Shown: in pieces, positions 41,757-51,993 of the stretch
Position numbering within the stretch: position 1 is the stretch's first letter
How the letters are laid out: the number at the start of each line of letters is the position of its first letter
Assembly: GCA_017522185.1 (NCBI GenBank)
Contig: JAFWZZ010000029.1
Span: 62,001-126,000, forward strand
Origin: Bacillota bacterium
Lineage (GTDB): Bacteria; Bacillota; Clostridia; Peptostreptococcales; Anaerovoracaceae
Reading direction: 5' to 3'
Length of the DNA: 64,000 nt
Notes under the pieces: model-generated
Told to the model about the DNA's origin: nothing
Databases searched by the model: none
Seen by the model: the letters and a program-made list of their open reading frames with translations, nothing else
Program-made: the position numbers and the translations under genes

Positions 41757-42956
41757 ATGAGCGCAGATGAAAAGACAACTGTAACAAACACAAACGAAGC
41801 ATTTCAGGGTATGACACCGGATCAGATTAAGAAAGAACTGATTTCTCAGCTTGCAAAGAAGGCAAAGGGTAAGAAGAATACCCTGACTTATTCCGATATG
41901 GCTGAACATCTGGATGCTTTCGATCTGGACAAGAATGTCATCGATGAAATTTACGATGCATTGCTGACGAAAGATATCGAAATCACCAGTGAACATGAAC
42001 CAGAAGACTTCGGCATGATGATGGATCGTGAAGACGATCTGGATATTGAAAACGTAGAAGAAGATGACGGCATCGTGGTAAACGAAGCGGGTGAAATCGA
42101 CATCGAAGCGACACTGCCTAAGGGCATTGCTGTGGATGACCCTGTCAGAATGTATCTGAAGGAAATCGGTAAAGTTCCTCTGCTAAGTGCTGACGAAGAA
42201 ATTGAACTGGCACAGAGAATGGAAGCCGGAGACGAAGAAGCAAAGAGAAAGCTTTGTGAAGCGAACCTGAGACTGATTGTAAGTATCGCAAAGAGATACG
42301 TAGGCAGGGGTATGCTGTTCCTGGACCTGATTCAGGAAGGTAACCTGGGCCTGATTAAGGCAGTTGACAAGTTCGACTACAGAAAGGGCTATAAGTTCTC
42401 CACTTATGCGACATGGTGGATCAGACAGGCCATCACCAGATCCATTGCGGACCAGGCCAGAACCATCAGAATCCCTGTACACATGGTTGAAACCATCAAT
42501 AAGCTGATCAGAGTCTCCAGACAGTTGCTGCAGACTTATGGAAGAGAACCATTACCGGAAGAAATCGCAAAGGAAATGGGTATTTCCGTAGAAAAGGTAA
42601 GAGAAATCCAGAAGATTGCACAGGAACCGGTTTCTCTGGAAACACCAATCGGTGAAGAAGAAGACAGCCATCTGGGCGATTTCATTCCAGATGACGATGT
42701 ACCTGCTCCAGCTGAAGCTGCAGCATTCTCCATGCTGAAGGAACAGCTGGTGGAAGTGCTGGATACTTTGACAGAAAGAGAACAGAAGGTACTGAAGCTG
42801 AGATTCGGTCTGGAAGACGGACGTTCCCGTACGCTGGAAGAAGTGGGTAAGGAGTTCGATGTTACCCGTGAAAGAATCAGACAGATCGAAGCAAAGGCAC
42901 TGAGAAAGCTGAGACATCCAAGCAGAAGCAAGAAGCTGAAGGACTATTTAGAATAA
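41757..42956 (+). CDS. rpoD: primary sigma factor SigA
   Basis: The housekeeping sigma factor, 399 residues. Region 1.2 is in [21 protein letters not shown], region 2 has [37 protein letters not shown] and the -10-reading [15 protein letters not shown], region 3 follows, and region 4 ends with [20 protein letters not shown]. The acidic N-terminal region 1.1 is about 120 residues. It follows dnaG by 14 bases with a GGGGG-type ribosome site. Most predicted promoters in this window would be served by this factor. Confidence 0.98.
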   Translation: MSADEKTTVTNTNEAFQGMTPDQIKKELISQLAKKAKGKKNTLTYSDMAEHLDAFDLDKNVIDEIYDALLTKDIEITSEHEPEDFGMMMDREDDLDIENVEEDDGIVVNEAGEIDIEATLPKGIAVDDPVRMYLKEIGKVPLLSADEEIELAQRMEAGDEEAKRKLCEANLRLIVSIAKRYVGRGMLFLDLIQEGNLGLIKAVDKFDYRKGYKFSTYATWWIRQAITRSIADQARTIRIPVHMVETINKLIRVSRQLLQTYGREPLPEEIAKEMGISVEKVREIQKIAQEPVSLETPIGEEEDSHLGDFIPDDDVPAPAEAAAFSMLKEQLVEVLDTLTEREQKVLKLRFGLEDGRSRTLEEVGKEFDVTRERIRQIEAKALRKLRHPSRSKKLKDYLE

Positions 42957-42970
42957 TTCGGAGTGCAGAA

Positions 42971-43684
42971 ATGAAGTTAAGCGATAGATTACAACTGATT
43001 GCTAACGAAATACACTGTGGAGAAACCATGGCCGATATCGGAACCGACCATGGTTTTTTACCATTATATCTTCTGGAGACGAAGAAGTGTCCCAAGGTCA
43101 TCATGGCAGACATCAGTCCTGGATCCCTGGCAAAGGCGGAAGAAAACTGTAAGATGGCAAAACCGCAAGGCGATTATGAGCTGAGACTGGGAAACGGCAT
43201 CGATATTTTGGAAGACGGTGAAGTTGACGTTGTTGCAATCGCCGGCATGGGAGGCAATCTCATAGCCGATATATTAGAATGGAACCTGGCGAAGAGCCGC
43301 TCCATCAAAAGATACATCCTGCAGCCCAGAAGGCATGTGGGAAAGCTGAGACACTGGCTGTATTGCAATGGTTTTAGAATTGTAAAGGAAAGCCTGGTGG
43401 AAGAAGGTAAGTTTATATGCGAAATTCTGACCGTAGAAAGCGGTCCTGCTGAAGACAGTAGAGCAGCAGAATACGGCGCGGAATTCGATTATCCGGACAG
43501 CCTTCTGGATCATGTGAATCCGATGACAGGCGCTTATCTGGCGCGTAAGCTGGAACTGGAAAATATGATTTTGGATAATATTAACGAAAACAGCCAGAAT
43601 GCAAGCGGAGAAGGGGCTCTTTGCAAGGCGAGAATTGCCCGCATTCAAAGCCTGATTTCCAGACTGGAGGAAGCAGATGCGTAA
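42971..43684 (+). CDS. trmK: tRNA (adenine(22)-N1)-methyltransferase
   Basis: Methylates A22 in tRNA. It is 237 residues with a Rossmann methyltransferase site: ETMADIGTDHGFLPLYLL near the N-terminus, MADISPGSLAKAEEN, and AIAGMGGNLIADIL. The N-terminal KLSDRLQLIANEI is the family signature of TrmK/YqfN. It lies 14 bases after rpoD and overlaps nif3 by 8 bases, the order rpoD-trmK-yqfO being conserved in Firmicutes. Confidence 0.95.
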   Translation: MKLSDRLQLIANEIHCGETMADIGTDHGFLPLYLLETKKCPKVIMADISPGSLAKAEENCKMAKPQGDYELRLGNGIDILEDGEVDVVAIAGMGGNLIADILEWNLAKSRSIKRYILQPRRHVGKLRHWLYCNGFRIVKESLVEEGKFICEILTVESGPAEDSRAAEYGAEFDYPDSLLDHVNPMTGAYLARKLELENMILDNINENSQNASGEGALCKARIARIQSLISRLEEADA

Positions 43685-44453
43685 AGAATATTTAATCGAG
43701 AAACTGGAAGGATTCTGTCCGTTGGATCTGGCGGAAGACTGGGACAACTGTGGTTTCCAGGTGGATACAGGAAAACAGGATATCTCCCGTGTCCTGGTAG
43801 CTTTGGAAGTGACAGGAGAAGTCATCGATGAGGCTGTGGAGCTGGGTGCAGACCTGATTGTAACCCATCATCCTATGTTGTTTTCTCCATTGAGAAAAGT
43901 CAAGGCGGATGATGTTATCGGTGGTTATGTCTGCAGACTGATTCGAAATGATATTTCCGTTTATGCCTGTCATACCAACTTTGATAAGTTGGACGGGGGA
44001 AATAATGATTACATCGGAGGACTTCTGGAACTGGAAGATATCAGACCTTTCGATGTGGACAACGGATTCTGCAGGAAGGGCAATACGCCTTTCGAGGTGA
44101 CGTTCCTGGAAGTGGTACATAAGGCTGCGGAGGCCTTTGACATTGAAGAGAAATTCTTCAAAACCGTCGGAGACCTTTCAAAAACCATAGAAACCATCGG
44201 CTGGTGTAGCGGTGCCGGCACGGAGTTTCTCGAAGCAGCAAAGAGAGAAGGCTGTGATCTCTACATCACAGGAGACCTGAAGTATCACGAAGCGCAGATG
44301 GCGAAGGAACTCGGTCTCTGTGTACTGGATGCCGGTCACTATGGCAGTGAGAAAATCTTTGTGGAAAACATGGCAGACATGCTGAGACTGGAATTGAGAA
44401 TGGCTGACCTTGAAGTTCTGGAGTCCGCTGTCGACATTAATCCGTTCAAATAA
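43677..44453 (+). CDS. Nif3-like dinuclear metal protein (YqfO)
   Basis: A 258-residue member of the Nif3/DUF34 family, which forms hexamers with a two-metal centre. Metal-binding residues are in LIVTHHPMLFSPL and the C-terminal DAGHYGSEK and ITGDLKYHEA. The function of the family is unsettled; a GTP cyclohydrolase-like activity has been suggested for some members. The start overlaps trmK by 8 bases with GGAGG upstream. It is the last gene of the dnaG operon. Confidence 0.93.
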   Translation: MRKEYLIEKLEGFCPLDLAEDWDNCGFQVDTGKQDISRVLVALEVTGEVIDEAVELGADLIVTHHPMLFSPLRKVKADDVIGGYVCRLIRNDISVYACHTNFDKLDGGNNDYIGGLLELEDIRPFDVDNGFCRKGNTPFEVTFLEVVHKAAEAFDIEEKFFKTVGDLSKTIETIGWCSGAGTEFLEAAKREGCDLYITGDLKYHEAQMAKELGLCVLDAGHYGSEKIFVENMADMLRLELRMADLEVLESAVDINPFK

Positions 44454-44486
44454 TATTCTGAAAATAAAAAATATATAAATATATGT

Positions 44487-44515
44487 AGAAAAAATAGAAT
44501 TTCCGTGTTAAAATA
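44487..44515 (+). promoter_or_regulatory. predicted promoter of rnpB
   Basis: TAGAAA, a 17-base spacer and TAAAAT lie just upstream of the RNase P RNA start. The -35 box is weak. Confidence 0.4.
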
Positions 44516-44520
44516 AAGTG

Positions 44521-44869
44521 TTGTGGGTAAACCAGACAGTCGCGTGCCGCAAGGTATGAGGAAAGTCCGGGCTCCATAGGGCGAGGATGCCAGATAACGT
44601 CTGGCGTAGGTAACTATAGGGAAAGTGCAACAGAAACATTCCGCCGAAACGGGTAATGCCGTGGTAAGGTTGAAATGGTGAGGTAAGAGCTCACCGGCGT
44701 CATGGAGACATGGCGGCCGTGTAAACCCCATCCGGAGCAAGACCAAAGAGGGCACAAAAGGCAGCGGCCCGTTGCCGCCCGGTAGGTAGGTCGCTAGAGC
44801 CAGTCAGCGATGGCTGGTCGAGATAGATGATTGTCTAATACAGAACCCGGCTTATAGGTTTGCCCATAA
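44521..44869 (+). ncRNA. rnpB: RNase P RNA
   Basis: The catalytic RNA that trims tRNA 5' ends. The conserved blocks are in order: GAGGAAAGTCCGGGCTCC near the 5' end, AGTGCAACAGAAACA, GGTGAGGTAAGAGCTCACC, the CCGTGTAAACCCC and GGAGCAAGACC region, and AGAACCCGGCTTATAGG near the 3' end. The ends pair as P1 (TGGGTAAACC at 44524 with GGTTTGCCCA at 44857, one G-T pair). Length of about 349 and the layout suit bacterial type A. It lies between nif3 and the MATE gene. Confidence 0.96.
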
Positions 44870-44896
44870 CATTTATTGATACAGAAAGGAGATTCT

Positions 44897-46279
44897 ATGG
44901 AAAACGAAATTCGTATTACAGATAACAAGAAAGAAGTAAGAAACGATAGAATGGGTACAGAGCCTGTCGGCAAGCTGCTTGCATCCATGGCATGGCCTGC
45001 GATTCTATCGATGACTATAAACGCTCTATACAACGTCGTTGACAGTATTTTCGTAGCCAGATACAGTGCAGATGCAATGACGGCAATCTCACTGGTCAAT
45101 CCGGTGCAGATGCTGATGATCTCTGTCGGTATCGGGAGTGCTGTAGGCGTCAACTCTTTAATCGCCAGAAGACTGGGTGCAAGAAGACAGGAAGAAGCGG
45201 ACAAAGCCGCCAGCACCAGTATTCGTATCGGCTTCTTTAATTATTTACTCTTTGCCTTTATCGGCATCTTTTTCGCAAAACCTTTTATGCATTTATATAC
45301 AGATAATCCTGTTATTTTTGAGGGTGGTACGGCCTATTTACAGATTATTACAATCTTTTGCTTTTTCAGTATGATTCAGTTTCAACTGGAAAAAGTACTG
45401 CAGTCCACGGGTAACATGATCGCGCCAATGATTATCAGCTTGTGCGGTGCGATTACCAATATCGTTCTGGATCCGATTCTGATCTTCGGACTCTTTGGTG
45501 CACCAGAGCTTGGTATTGCAGGCGCAGCCATTGCAACCGTCATTGGACAGACAGTGTCCTTTACCGTTGCAATCTATATTGTTCACACGAAAGAACATCT
45601 GGTTCACATCCAGCTTCGTGGTTTTAAAATTGACTGGGCTGTGGTAAAAGACATCTATGCTGTTGGTCTGCCTTCTATTTTCATGCAGTCCATCGGCTCC
45701 ATCATGCTCTTTGGATACAACGCCATTCTGGCAGCATCCAAGACAGCCGTTGCTGTGCTTGGCATCTATTTCAGACTGCAGTCCTTCATTTTCATGCCGG
45801 TATTCGGCCTGAACCAGGGCGCGATGCCAATCATGGGATATAACTACGGCGCAAGAAACAGAGCGCGTCTGATGAAGACCTATAAGCTGTCTTTACTGGT
45901 AGCAGGAACAATTATGGCCTGCGGTTTTGTATTGTTCCAGACATGTCCTGAACTGTTGCTGAATTTGTTCGGTGCCAATGCAGAAATGATGGCAATGGGT
46001 GTTCCGGCCCTTCGCCTGATCAGCATCTGTTTCATCCCGGCGGCATTCGGTATCATGACTGGTACGCTGTTCCAGGGAACTGGCCACGGTGTTTACAGTC
46101 TGCTGGTTTCCATGATCAGACAGCTGGCGGGTATTCTGCCGATTGCATACTTCCTGTATCATGCTTTTGGCATTACAGCATCCTGGGCGTCTTTCCCGCT
46201 TGCGGAAGTGTTAGGACTGGCTGTATCAGTGATTATGCTCATCAGACTTTACAAAAAAGAAATAAAGACTTTGGGTTAA
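44897..46279 (+). CDS. MATE family efflux transporter
   Basis: A 460-residue protein with about twelve membrane helices in two halves, of the multidrug and toxic compound extrusion family. The family start is SMAWPAILSMTINALYNVVD, with FVARYSADAMTAISLVNP, and the second half begins after NQGAMPIMGYNYGARNRAR. It exports organic cations or drugs in exchange for Na+ or H+. I choose the ATG at 44897, preceded by AAAGGAG. The convergent YkgJ-type gene overlaps its stop by four bases. Substrate unknown. Confidence 0.92.
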   Translation: MENEIRITDNKKEVRNDRMGTEPVGKLLASMAWPAILSMTINALYNVVDSIFVARYSADAMTAISLVNPVQMLMISVGIGSAVGVNSLIARRLGARRQEEADKAASTSIRIGFFNYLLFAFIGIFFAKPFMHLYTDNPVIFEGGTAYLQIITIFCFFSMIQFQLEKVLQSTGNMIAPMIISLCGAITNIVLDPILIFGLFGAPELGIAGAAIATVIGQTVSFTVAIYIVHTKEHLVHIQLRGFKIDWAVVKDIYAVGLPSIFMQSIGSIMLFGYNAILAASKTAVAVLGIYFRLQSFIFMPVFGLNQGAMPIMGYNYGARNRARLMKTYKLSLLVAGTIMACGFVLFQTCPELLLNLFGANAEMMAMGVPALRLISICFIPAAFGIMTGTLFQGTGHGVYSLLVSMIRQLAGILPIAYFLYHAFGITASWASFPLAEVLGLAVSVIMLIRLYKKEIKTLG

Positions 46280-46809
46280 TACCCAAAGTCTCTATATTCG
46301 GAATCCTCCTTGACTAAATCGTAGATCAAAGGATCTCGGATAAGATGTTTCCAGACAGTGTGTGTGGCTTTGATGAATTCCGGCGTCAGCTCCATCTGTT
46401 CGTCGATTAACGGACAGGAGTATGGAAGCTCGGTGTCGTTTAAAATCATGGTCAGATCACCGTCTTCGTCAATATGCGGCGTGAGAGGAAATGTCCGGCA
46501 TTGAATCGGACGCTTTTCTCTTGGACAGACTGGCGGCGTTTTACATCTGACAAAGTAAACTTTGCCGGTCCAGCTTTCCGGAAAATCATAGTCTTCTGCC
46601 AGTTCGGCGCTCCATGTGAGCCAGTCGGAATCACGCGGATGGACTTTGTCTTCGCCCGGAAGCAGGTAGATTCCCAAATCTTCGTCATCGTTGCCGCAGT
46701 TACAGCAGATTGCGTTGCATAGTGTGCCGCAGTCGTAAGGGACAGGAGAAACCCTGTCCAGCAGGCGGTAAATCGCCCGATAAGTTCTTTTTTTAATCGT
46801 ACTTTTCAT
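46276..46809 (-). CDS. YkgJ-type cysteine cluster protein
   Basis: A 177-residue protein with an Fe-S or zinc-type cysteine set: YDCGTLCNAICCNCG near residue 27, KTPPVCPREKRPIQCRTFPLTPH in the middle and YSCPLIDE after it. The PIQCRTFPL block is the recognisable signature of the YkgJ/CxxCxxCC family. Function unknown. No signal peptide. Convergent with the MATE gene and divergent from the large activase gene. Confidence 0.8.
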   Translation of the reverse strand: MKSTIKKRTYRAIYRLLDRVSPVPYDCGTLCNAICCNCGNDDEDLGIYLLPGEDKVHPRDSDWLTWSAELAEDYDFPESWTGKVYFVRCKTPPVCPREKRPIQCRTFPLTPHIDEDGDLTMILNDTELPYSCPLIDEQMELTPEFIKATHTVWKHLIRDPLIYDLVKEDSEYRDFGY

Positions 46810-46885
46810 AACATGAACAGTATACTACAAAAAGCAATGTGATAGTGATATTTTTTCAAGAATTTGTTATTAACGAGGTATTCAA

Positions 46886-49800
46886 ATGAAGTTAGGAATT
46901 GATATTGGTTCCACGACCGTCAAGTTGGTACTTTTGGACGATCTAGGAAAAATTGTATATTCTAAATACGAAAGACATATGTCCAACGTCTTCGAAAAGG
47001 TGCAGGAACTCTTAGAAGAGATGCATCGCGTGATGGGAGATGTGGAACTGAGACCGGTCATCACAGGATCCGGCGGTCTTTCTTTATCTAAATTAATCGG
47101 CGTACATTTCGAACAGGAAGTTATCTCCTGTAGTAAGGCTGTAGAAACCCTGATTCCGGAAACGGAAGTTGCCATCGAACTTGGTGGGGAAGATGCCAAG
47201 ATTACATTCTATGGATCCACCATCGAACAGAGAATGAACGGTACCTGTGCCGGTGGTACGGGGGCATTCATCGACCAGATGGCAGTACTGCTGAACACAG
47301 ATGCAGGCGGACTCAACGAAGCTGCAAAGAATGTAAAGATGATTTATCCGATTGCTGCACGTTGCGGCGTATTCGCAAAGACGGATATTCAGCCGTTAAT
47401 CAACGAAGGTGCAAAGATGGAAGACCTGGCTGCATCCATCTTTCAGGCTGTCGTAAACCAGACCATTAGCGGACTGGCATGCGGCCATACCATCAAAGGT
47501 AAGGTTGCGTTCCTTGGGGGTCCACTGACGTTCCTGTCTGAACTGCGTAAGCGCTTTATTGAGACCCTGGACCTGCCGGAAGAAGACGTAATCTTCCCGG
47601 AAGACTCCAAGTTCTTCGTAGCCATCGGTGCGGCTATGATGGCAGATGAGAAGGAAAGCGTGATGCTTTCTACCATCGTCGAAAGGATGCACAGCTGCGA
47701 TCAGGCGGAACTTTCTGAAACGAAACATATCGAACCGCTCTTTGCAAGCAAAGCGGAATTCGATGCTTTCATGAGCCGTCATGACAAGAACAAAATCAAG
47801 CGCAGAGATATCCGAAAGGCCAAGGATGAATGCTTCCTCGGTATCGACGCAGGCTCAACTACAACAAAAGCGACATTAATCGATTCCCGCGGGAATCTGC
47901 TATACAGCTTCTATCGAAGCAACGAGGGCAACCCAATCGAGGCTGTTAAATCCATGCTGAAGGAACTGTACCGTCAGCTGCCGAAGGACGCATACATTGC
48001 CAATACCTGTGTGACAGGATACGGCGAAGGCCTGATTAAGGCCGCGTTTAAGGCCGATATGGGTGAAATCGAAACCATGGCACATTACAAGGGCGCAGAG
48101 GCATTCCTGCCCGGTGTAGAGTTCATCCTGGACATCGGTGGTCAGGACATGAAGTGCATGAAGATCAAGGACAACGCCATCTATAACATCATGTTAAACG
48201 AGGCCTGTTCCTCCGGCTGCGGTTCTTTCCTGGAAACCTATGCGAAATCTGTAAACCTGGATACTAACGCCTTTGCGGAAGAAGCACTGTTTGCAGAGAA
48301 CCCGGTAGACCTGGGAACCAGATGTACCGTATTCATGAACTCCAAGGTGAAACAGGCCCAGAAGGAAGGGGCAACCATCGGTGATATTTCCGCAGGTTTA
48401 TCCTATTCCGTTATCAAAAACGCGTTGTACAAGGTAATCAAACTGAGAAATCCGGAAGAGGCCGGCGAGAAAATCGTCGTACAGGGCGGTACGTTTATGA
48501 ACAATGCCGTACTGAGAAGTATTGAGAAGGTCATCGGCAAAGAAGTTGTCAGACCGGACATTGCAGGGCTGATGGGTGCTTACGGCTGTGCGCTGATTGC
48601 AAAAAACAACTGGATGGAAGACACGGAATCCTCCATTCTGTCCATGGACCAGTTGGATGATTTCGAAGTGCATCATGCCAACGGCAGATGTAACGGCTGC
48701 GAAAACCGCTGTATTCTGACTATCAACCGTTTTGCAGACGGCTCCAAGTTTATCACCGGTAACCGCTGTGAAAAGGGTGCAGGCGGCAGCGAAAAAGCAA
48801 ATCAGCTGCCAAACTTATATGACTATAAATTTAAGCGACTGTTTGGCTATAAGCCGCTGTCTGAAGAACGTGCAGAACGAGGAACCGTTGGGATTCCAAG
48901 AGTTCTGAACATGTATGAGAACTATCCGTTCTGGCATACGCTGTTTACGGAGCTGAAGTTCCATGTAACCCTTTCACCGGCTTCTACGAAGAACATCTAC
49001 GAAAAGGGGATGGAAACCATCTCTTCCGATACAGCGTGTTACCCGGCTAAGCTGGTTCACGGTCATATCAAATGGCTGGTAGAACAGGATGTAAAATATA
49101 TCTTCTATCCGGCACTGAACTATGAAAGAAAAGAAGACGAAAGTGCGCCGAACCACTATAATTGTCCGATTGTAGCGACTTATCCTGAGGTTATCGCCAA
49201 CAATATGGATGAGATTTTGCTGGATAACGATGTGCACTTTGCTCATCCGTTCCTGCCGTACGATAACGACCTGCGTCTGGCGGACGCTTTGGTTAAGGAA
49301 TTCGAACGATTCCACATCAACAAGGATGAAATTATTCAGGCGGTTGCTGCTGCCAGAAGAGAGCAGATCCGTTTTAAGAACGACGTGATGAAGCAGGGTG
49401 AATATGCGCTGAAATATGCAAGAGAAAACGGAAAGAAAGCCATCGTGCTTTCCGGAAGACCATATCATCTGGACCCTGAAATCAATCATGGTATCGACAA
49501 GATGATTGCTTCCTTTGATTTCGTGGTGCTTTCCGAGGACTCCGTTGCACACATGGTGGATCTGGCGAGACCGCTTCGTGTATTAGACCAGTGGACTTAC
49601 CACTCCAGACTCTATAAGGCAGCTGCCTTTGTGGGAACCTGCGATGACGTGGAGCTGATTCAGCTGAATTCCTTCGGATGCGGACTGGATGTGGTTACCA
49701 CAGACCAGGTGGAAGAAATCTGCAGAGAAAACAATAAGCTGTATACTGTTTTGAAAATCGACGAAGGCGCCAACCTGGGTGCGGCAAAAATCAGAATCCG

Positions 49801-51118
49801 TTCCCTGAAGGCGGCAATGGAAGAACGTGAAAAGAACGAAGTGACGGCCTCTGCATCCCAGAAACCGTACGAAAGACTCCTGTTTACGGAAGAAATGCGT
49901 AAGGACTACACGATTCTGGTTCCACAGATGTCACCGGTTCACTTTACATACATGGAAGAAGCCATGAAGGCATGTGGATACAACGCTGTTCTGCTTCCTC
50001 CGGTAGATAAGAACGCGGTAGAAGAAGGCCTGCGTTACATCAATAACGACGCATGTTATCCTACCATCGTAACACTAGGTCAGATTATCTCTGCTCTGAA
50101 GTCTGGAGAATACGACCTGAACAAGACAGCAGTATTCATGTCCCAGACAGGCGGACAGTGCAGAGCAAGTAACTACGTTGCATTACTTCGTAAGGCACTG
50201 AAAGACCTGGGCATGGAACAGGTACCTGTCGTTTCCTTCAACATGGCAGGACTGGAAACCAATCCGGGCTTTAAAATTACGCCGAAGATGGGGATCCGTC
50301 TGGTTGTGGCATGTTTCTACGGTGACCTGATTATGCGTGTGCTCTATGCGACACGACCATATGAAAAGGTACCGGGTACCTGTCAGGCAATTCTGGATAA
50401 ATGGCACGACAAGATTGTACATAACTGCCTGCATTTCAACCCTGTTACATACAAGAAGAACATGCAGGGTATTGTTGCAGACTTTGATGCGGTAGAAAGA
50501 ACAGGAGAAAAGAAGCCGAAAGTTGGCGTCGTAGGCGAAATCCTGGTAAAATACCATCCGAATGCCAACAACGACATCGTAGGCATCATCGAATCGGAAG
50601 GCGGGGAGGCTGTTGTTCTGGATATGATCGACTTCTTCCTGTACGGTATGTATAACAAGAAGTTTAACTACGAACAGCTGTCCGGCTCTTATAAGGCGAT
50701 GTTCATCAACAACGCAGCCATCAAAGCCATTGAAGTGCTGCGTAAGCCGATGAGAGCAGCACTGCGTGCAAGCGAGCACTTTACAGAGCCTGCTTATATC
50801 GAAGAAACGGCACGTGCAGCAGAACAGGTGACTTCTATCGGTAACCAGTGCGGTGAAGGTTGGCTGTTAACCGGTGAAATGATCGAACTGGTGCATAACG
50901 GCTGCGAAAACGTAGTCTGTCTGCAGCCATTCGCATGTCTGCCAAACCACGTAACCGGTAAGGGCATGATGAAGGCGGTTCGTAAGCTGAATCCAAAGGC
51001 CAATATCGTAGCTATCGACTACGACCCTGGTGCCAGCGATGTAAACCAGCTGAACCGTATCAAGCTGATGATGGCGACGGCCCACAAAAATATGGTTGAA
51101 AGCAGAGAAAGCTTATAG
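46886..51118 (+). CDS. large acyl-CoA dehydratase activase-type protein (two ASKHA domains plus HgdB-like part)
   Basis: A 1410-residue protein related to the activators of 2-hydroxyacyl-CoA dehydratases and benzoyl-CoA reductases. Residues 1-255 form the first ASKHA ATPase ([15 protein letters not shown]), residues 316-580 the second ([15 protein letters not shown] and LDIGGQDMK). Cysteines C-X2-C-X3-C around residue 598 ([10 protein letters not shown]) and the ACSSGCGS block resemble the [4Fe-4S] ligands of HgdC. From about residue 667 comes a DUF2229-type part, and from about 1008 an HgdB-like part ([13 protein letters not shown]). Radical dehydratases are known from amino acid-fermenting Clostridia, but no dehydratase subunit pair is adjacent, so its own reaction is open. 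Confidence 0.9.
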   Translation: MKLGIDIGSTTVKLVLLDDLGKIVYSKYERHMSNVFEKVQELLEEMHRVMGDVELRPVITGSGGLSLSKLIGVHFEQEVISCSKAVETLIPETEVAIELGGEDAKITFYGSTIEQRMNGTCAGGTGAFIDQMAVLLNTDAGGLNEAAKNVKMIYPIAARCGVFAKTDIQPLINEGAKMEDLAASIFQAVVNQTISGLACGHTIKGKVAFLGGPLTFLSELRKRFIETLDLPEEDVIFPEDSKFFVAIGAAMMADEKESVMLSTIVERMHSCDQAELSETKHIEPLFASKAEFDAFMSRHDKNKIKRRDIRKAKDECFLGIDAGSTTTKATLIDSRGNLLYSFYRSNEGNPIEAVKSMLKELYRQLPKDAYIANTCVTGYGEGLIKAAFKADMGEIETMAHYKGAEAFLPGVEFILDIGGQDMKCMKIKDNAIYNIMLNEACSSGCGSFLETYAKSVNLDTNAFAEEALFAENPVDLGTRCTVFMNSKVKQAQKEGATIGDISAGLSYSVIKNALYKVIKLRNPEEAGEKIVVQGGTFMNNAVLRSIEKVIGKEVVRPDIAGLMGAYGCALIAKNNWMEDTESSILSMDQLDDFEVHHANGRCNGCENRCILTINRFADGSKFITGNRCEKGAGGSEKANQLPNLYDYKFKRLFGYKPLSEERAERGTVGIPRVLNMYENYPFWHTLFTELKFHVTLSPASTKNIYEKGMETISSDTACYPAKLVHGHIKWLVEQDVKYIFYPALNYERKEDESAPNHYNCPIVATYPEVIANNMDEILLDNDVHFAHPFLPYDNDLRLADALVKEFERFHINKDEIIQAVAAARREQIRFKNDVMKQGEYALKYARENGKKAIVLSGRPYHLDPEINHGIDKMIASFDFVVLSEDSVAHMVDLARPLRVLDQWTYHSRLYKAAAFVGTCDDVELIQLNSFGCGLDVVTTDQVEEICRENNKLYTVLKIDEGANLGAAKIRIRSLKAAMEEREKNEVTASASQKPYERLLFTEEMRKDYTILVPQMSPVHFTYMEEAMKACGYNAVLLPPVDKNAVEEGLRYINNDACYPTIVTLGQIISALKSGEYDLNKTAVFMSQTGGQCRASNYVALLRKALKDLGMEQVPVVSFNMAGLETNPGFKITPKMGIRLVVACFYGDLIMRVLYATRPYEKVPGTCQAILDKWHDKIVHNCLHFNPVTYKKNMQGIVADFDAVERTGEKKPKVGVVGEILVKYHPNANNDIVGIIESEGGEAVVLDMIDFFLYGMYNKKFNYEQLSGSYKAMFINNAAIKAIEVLRKPMRAALRASEHFTEPAYIEETARAAEQVTSIGNQCGEGWLLTGEMIELVHNGCENVVCLQPFACLPNHVTGKGMMKAVRKLNPKANIVAIDYDPGASDVNQLNRIKLMMATAHKNMVESRESL

Positions 51119-51179
51119 TATACTAATAAAGTTGAAAAAACTTATGTAAAAATTTTGATAAAGATAAGGAGGTGTCTCC

Positions 51180-51908
51180 ATGGGTAGACACGGTACAATT
51201 GCCGGTAGAAAAGCGGCACAGGACTCCAAGAGAGCAGCAATGTTCACAAAATACGCAAAGGCTATTACAGTAGCAGCAAAAGACGGTGGAGATCCGGAAT
51301 ACAATGCAGGATTAAGAGTTGCAATCGAAAAGGCAAAGGCAATCTCCATGCCTAACGACAACATCCAGAGAGCGATTAAGAAAGGTACAGGCGAACTGGG
51401 CGGTGCAGCTTATGAAGAATTAACTTTTGAAGGATACGGTGTTGGTGGCGTAGCTGTTATCGTTGACTGTCTGACAGATAACAACAACAGAACTGCTGCA
51501 GCAGTAAGATCTACTTTTGATAAGTACGGCGGTAACCTGGGTACTCCGGGCTGTGTATCCTACATGTTCTCCAGAAAGGGTGTTTTCGTAATCGAAAAGA
51601 CTGACGAAATCGACGAAGACGAACTGATGGAAGCTATGTTAGAAGCCGGTGCTGATGATATGGTGACAGAAGAAGATTGTTTCACAATCTATTCTGAACC
51701 GGACGTATACACAGAAGTATACCAGGCACTGCAGGAAGCAGGCTACGAATTCGTTGAATCTGATATCGAAAAGGTTCCTTCCATGGAATCCGCTCCTAAG
51801 AATGAACACGACATCAAGAAGCTGAAGAAAATGATCGAAGTTCTGGAAGATAACGACGACGTGCAGAAAGTTCACACTAACTGCAGCATCGACCTGTATG
51901 AAGAATAG
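51180..51908 (+). CDS. yebC: YebC/PmpR family DNA-binding regulator
   Basis: A 242-residue three-domain protein with the family N-terminus GRHGTIAGRKAAQDSKRA and the block GYGVGGVAVIVDCLTDNNNRT. YebC proteins bind DNA as regulators or, in some species, act on stalled ribosomes; which applies here is not visible. AAGGAGGTGT precedes the start. It lies 61 bases after the activase gene. Its stop is followed at once by a promoter for the next gene. Confidence 0.96.
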   Translation: MGRHGTIAGRKAAQDSKRAAMFTKYAKAITVAAKDGGDPEYNAGLRVAIEKAKAISMPNDNIQRAIKKGTGELGGAAYEELTFEGYGVGGVAVIVDCLTDNNNRTAAAVRSTFDKYGGNLGTPGCVSYMFSRKGVFVIEKTDEIDEDELMEAMLEAGADDMVTEEDCFTIYSEPDVYTEVYQALQEAGYEFVESDIEKVPSMESAPKNEHDIKKLKKMIEVLEDNDDVQKVHTNCSIDLYEE

Positions 51909-51910
51909 TT

Positions 51911-51970
51911 TGCAAAAAAAATATATGGTTGTATAATGAAGGCAGAGGGAATATCCTCTGCCTTTAATTG
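51911..51970 (+). promoter_or_regulatory. promoter and leader hairpin before the transglutaminase gene
   Basis: TTGCAA, a 16-base spacer and TATAAT (51911-51938) start three bases after the yebC stop. Directly behind it AAGGCAGAGG, loop GAATAT and CCTCTGCCTT form a 10-bp stem at 51940-51965, followed by TAATTG. The hairpin could end the yebC transcript or sit at the 5' end of the new mRNA. Confidence 0.6.
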
Positions 51971-51993
51971 TTGTATGGAAAGGGATGAGTATA

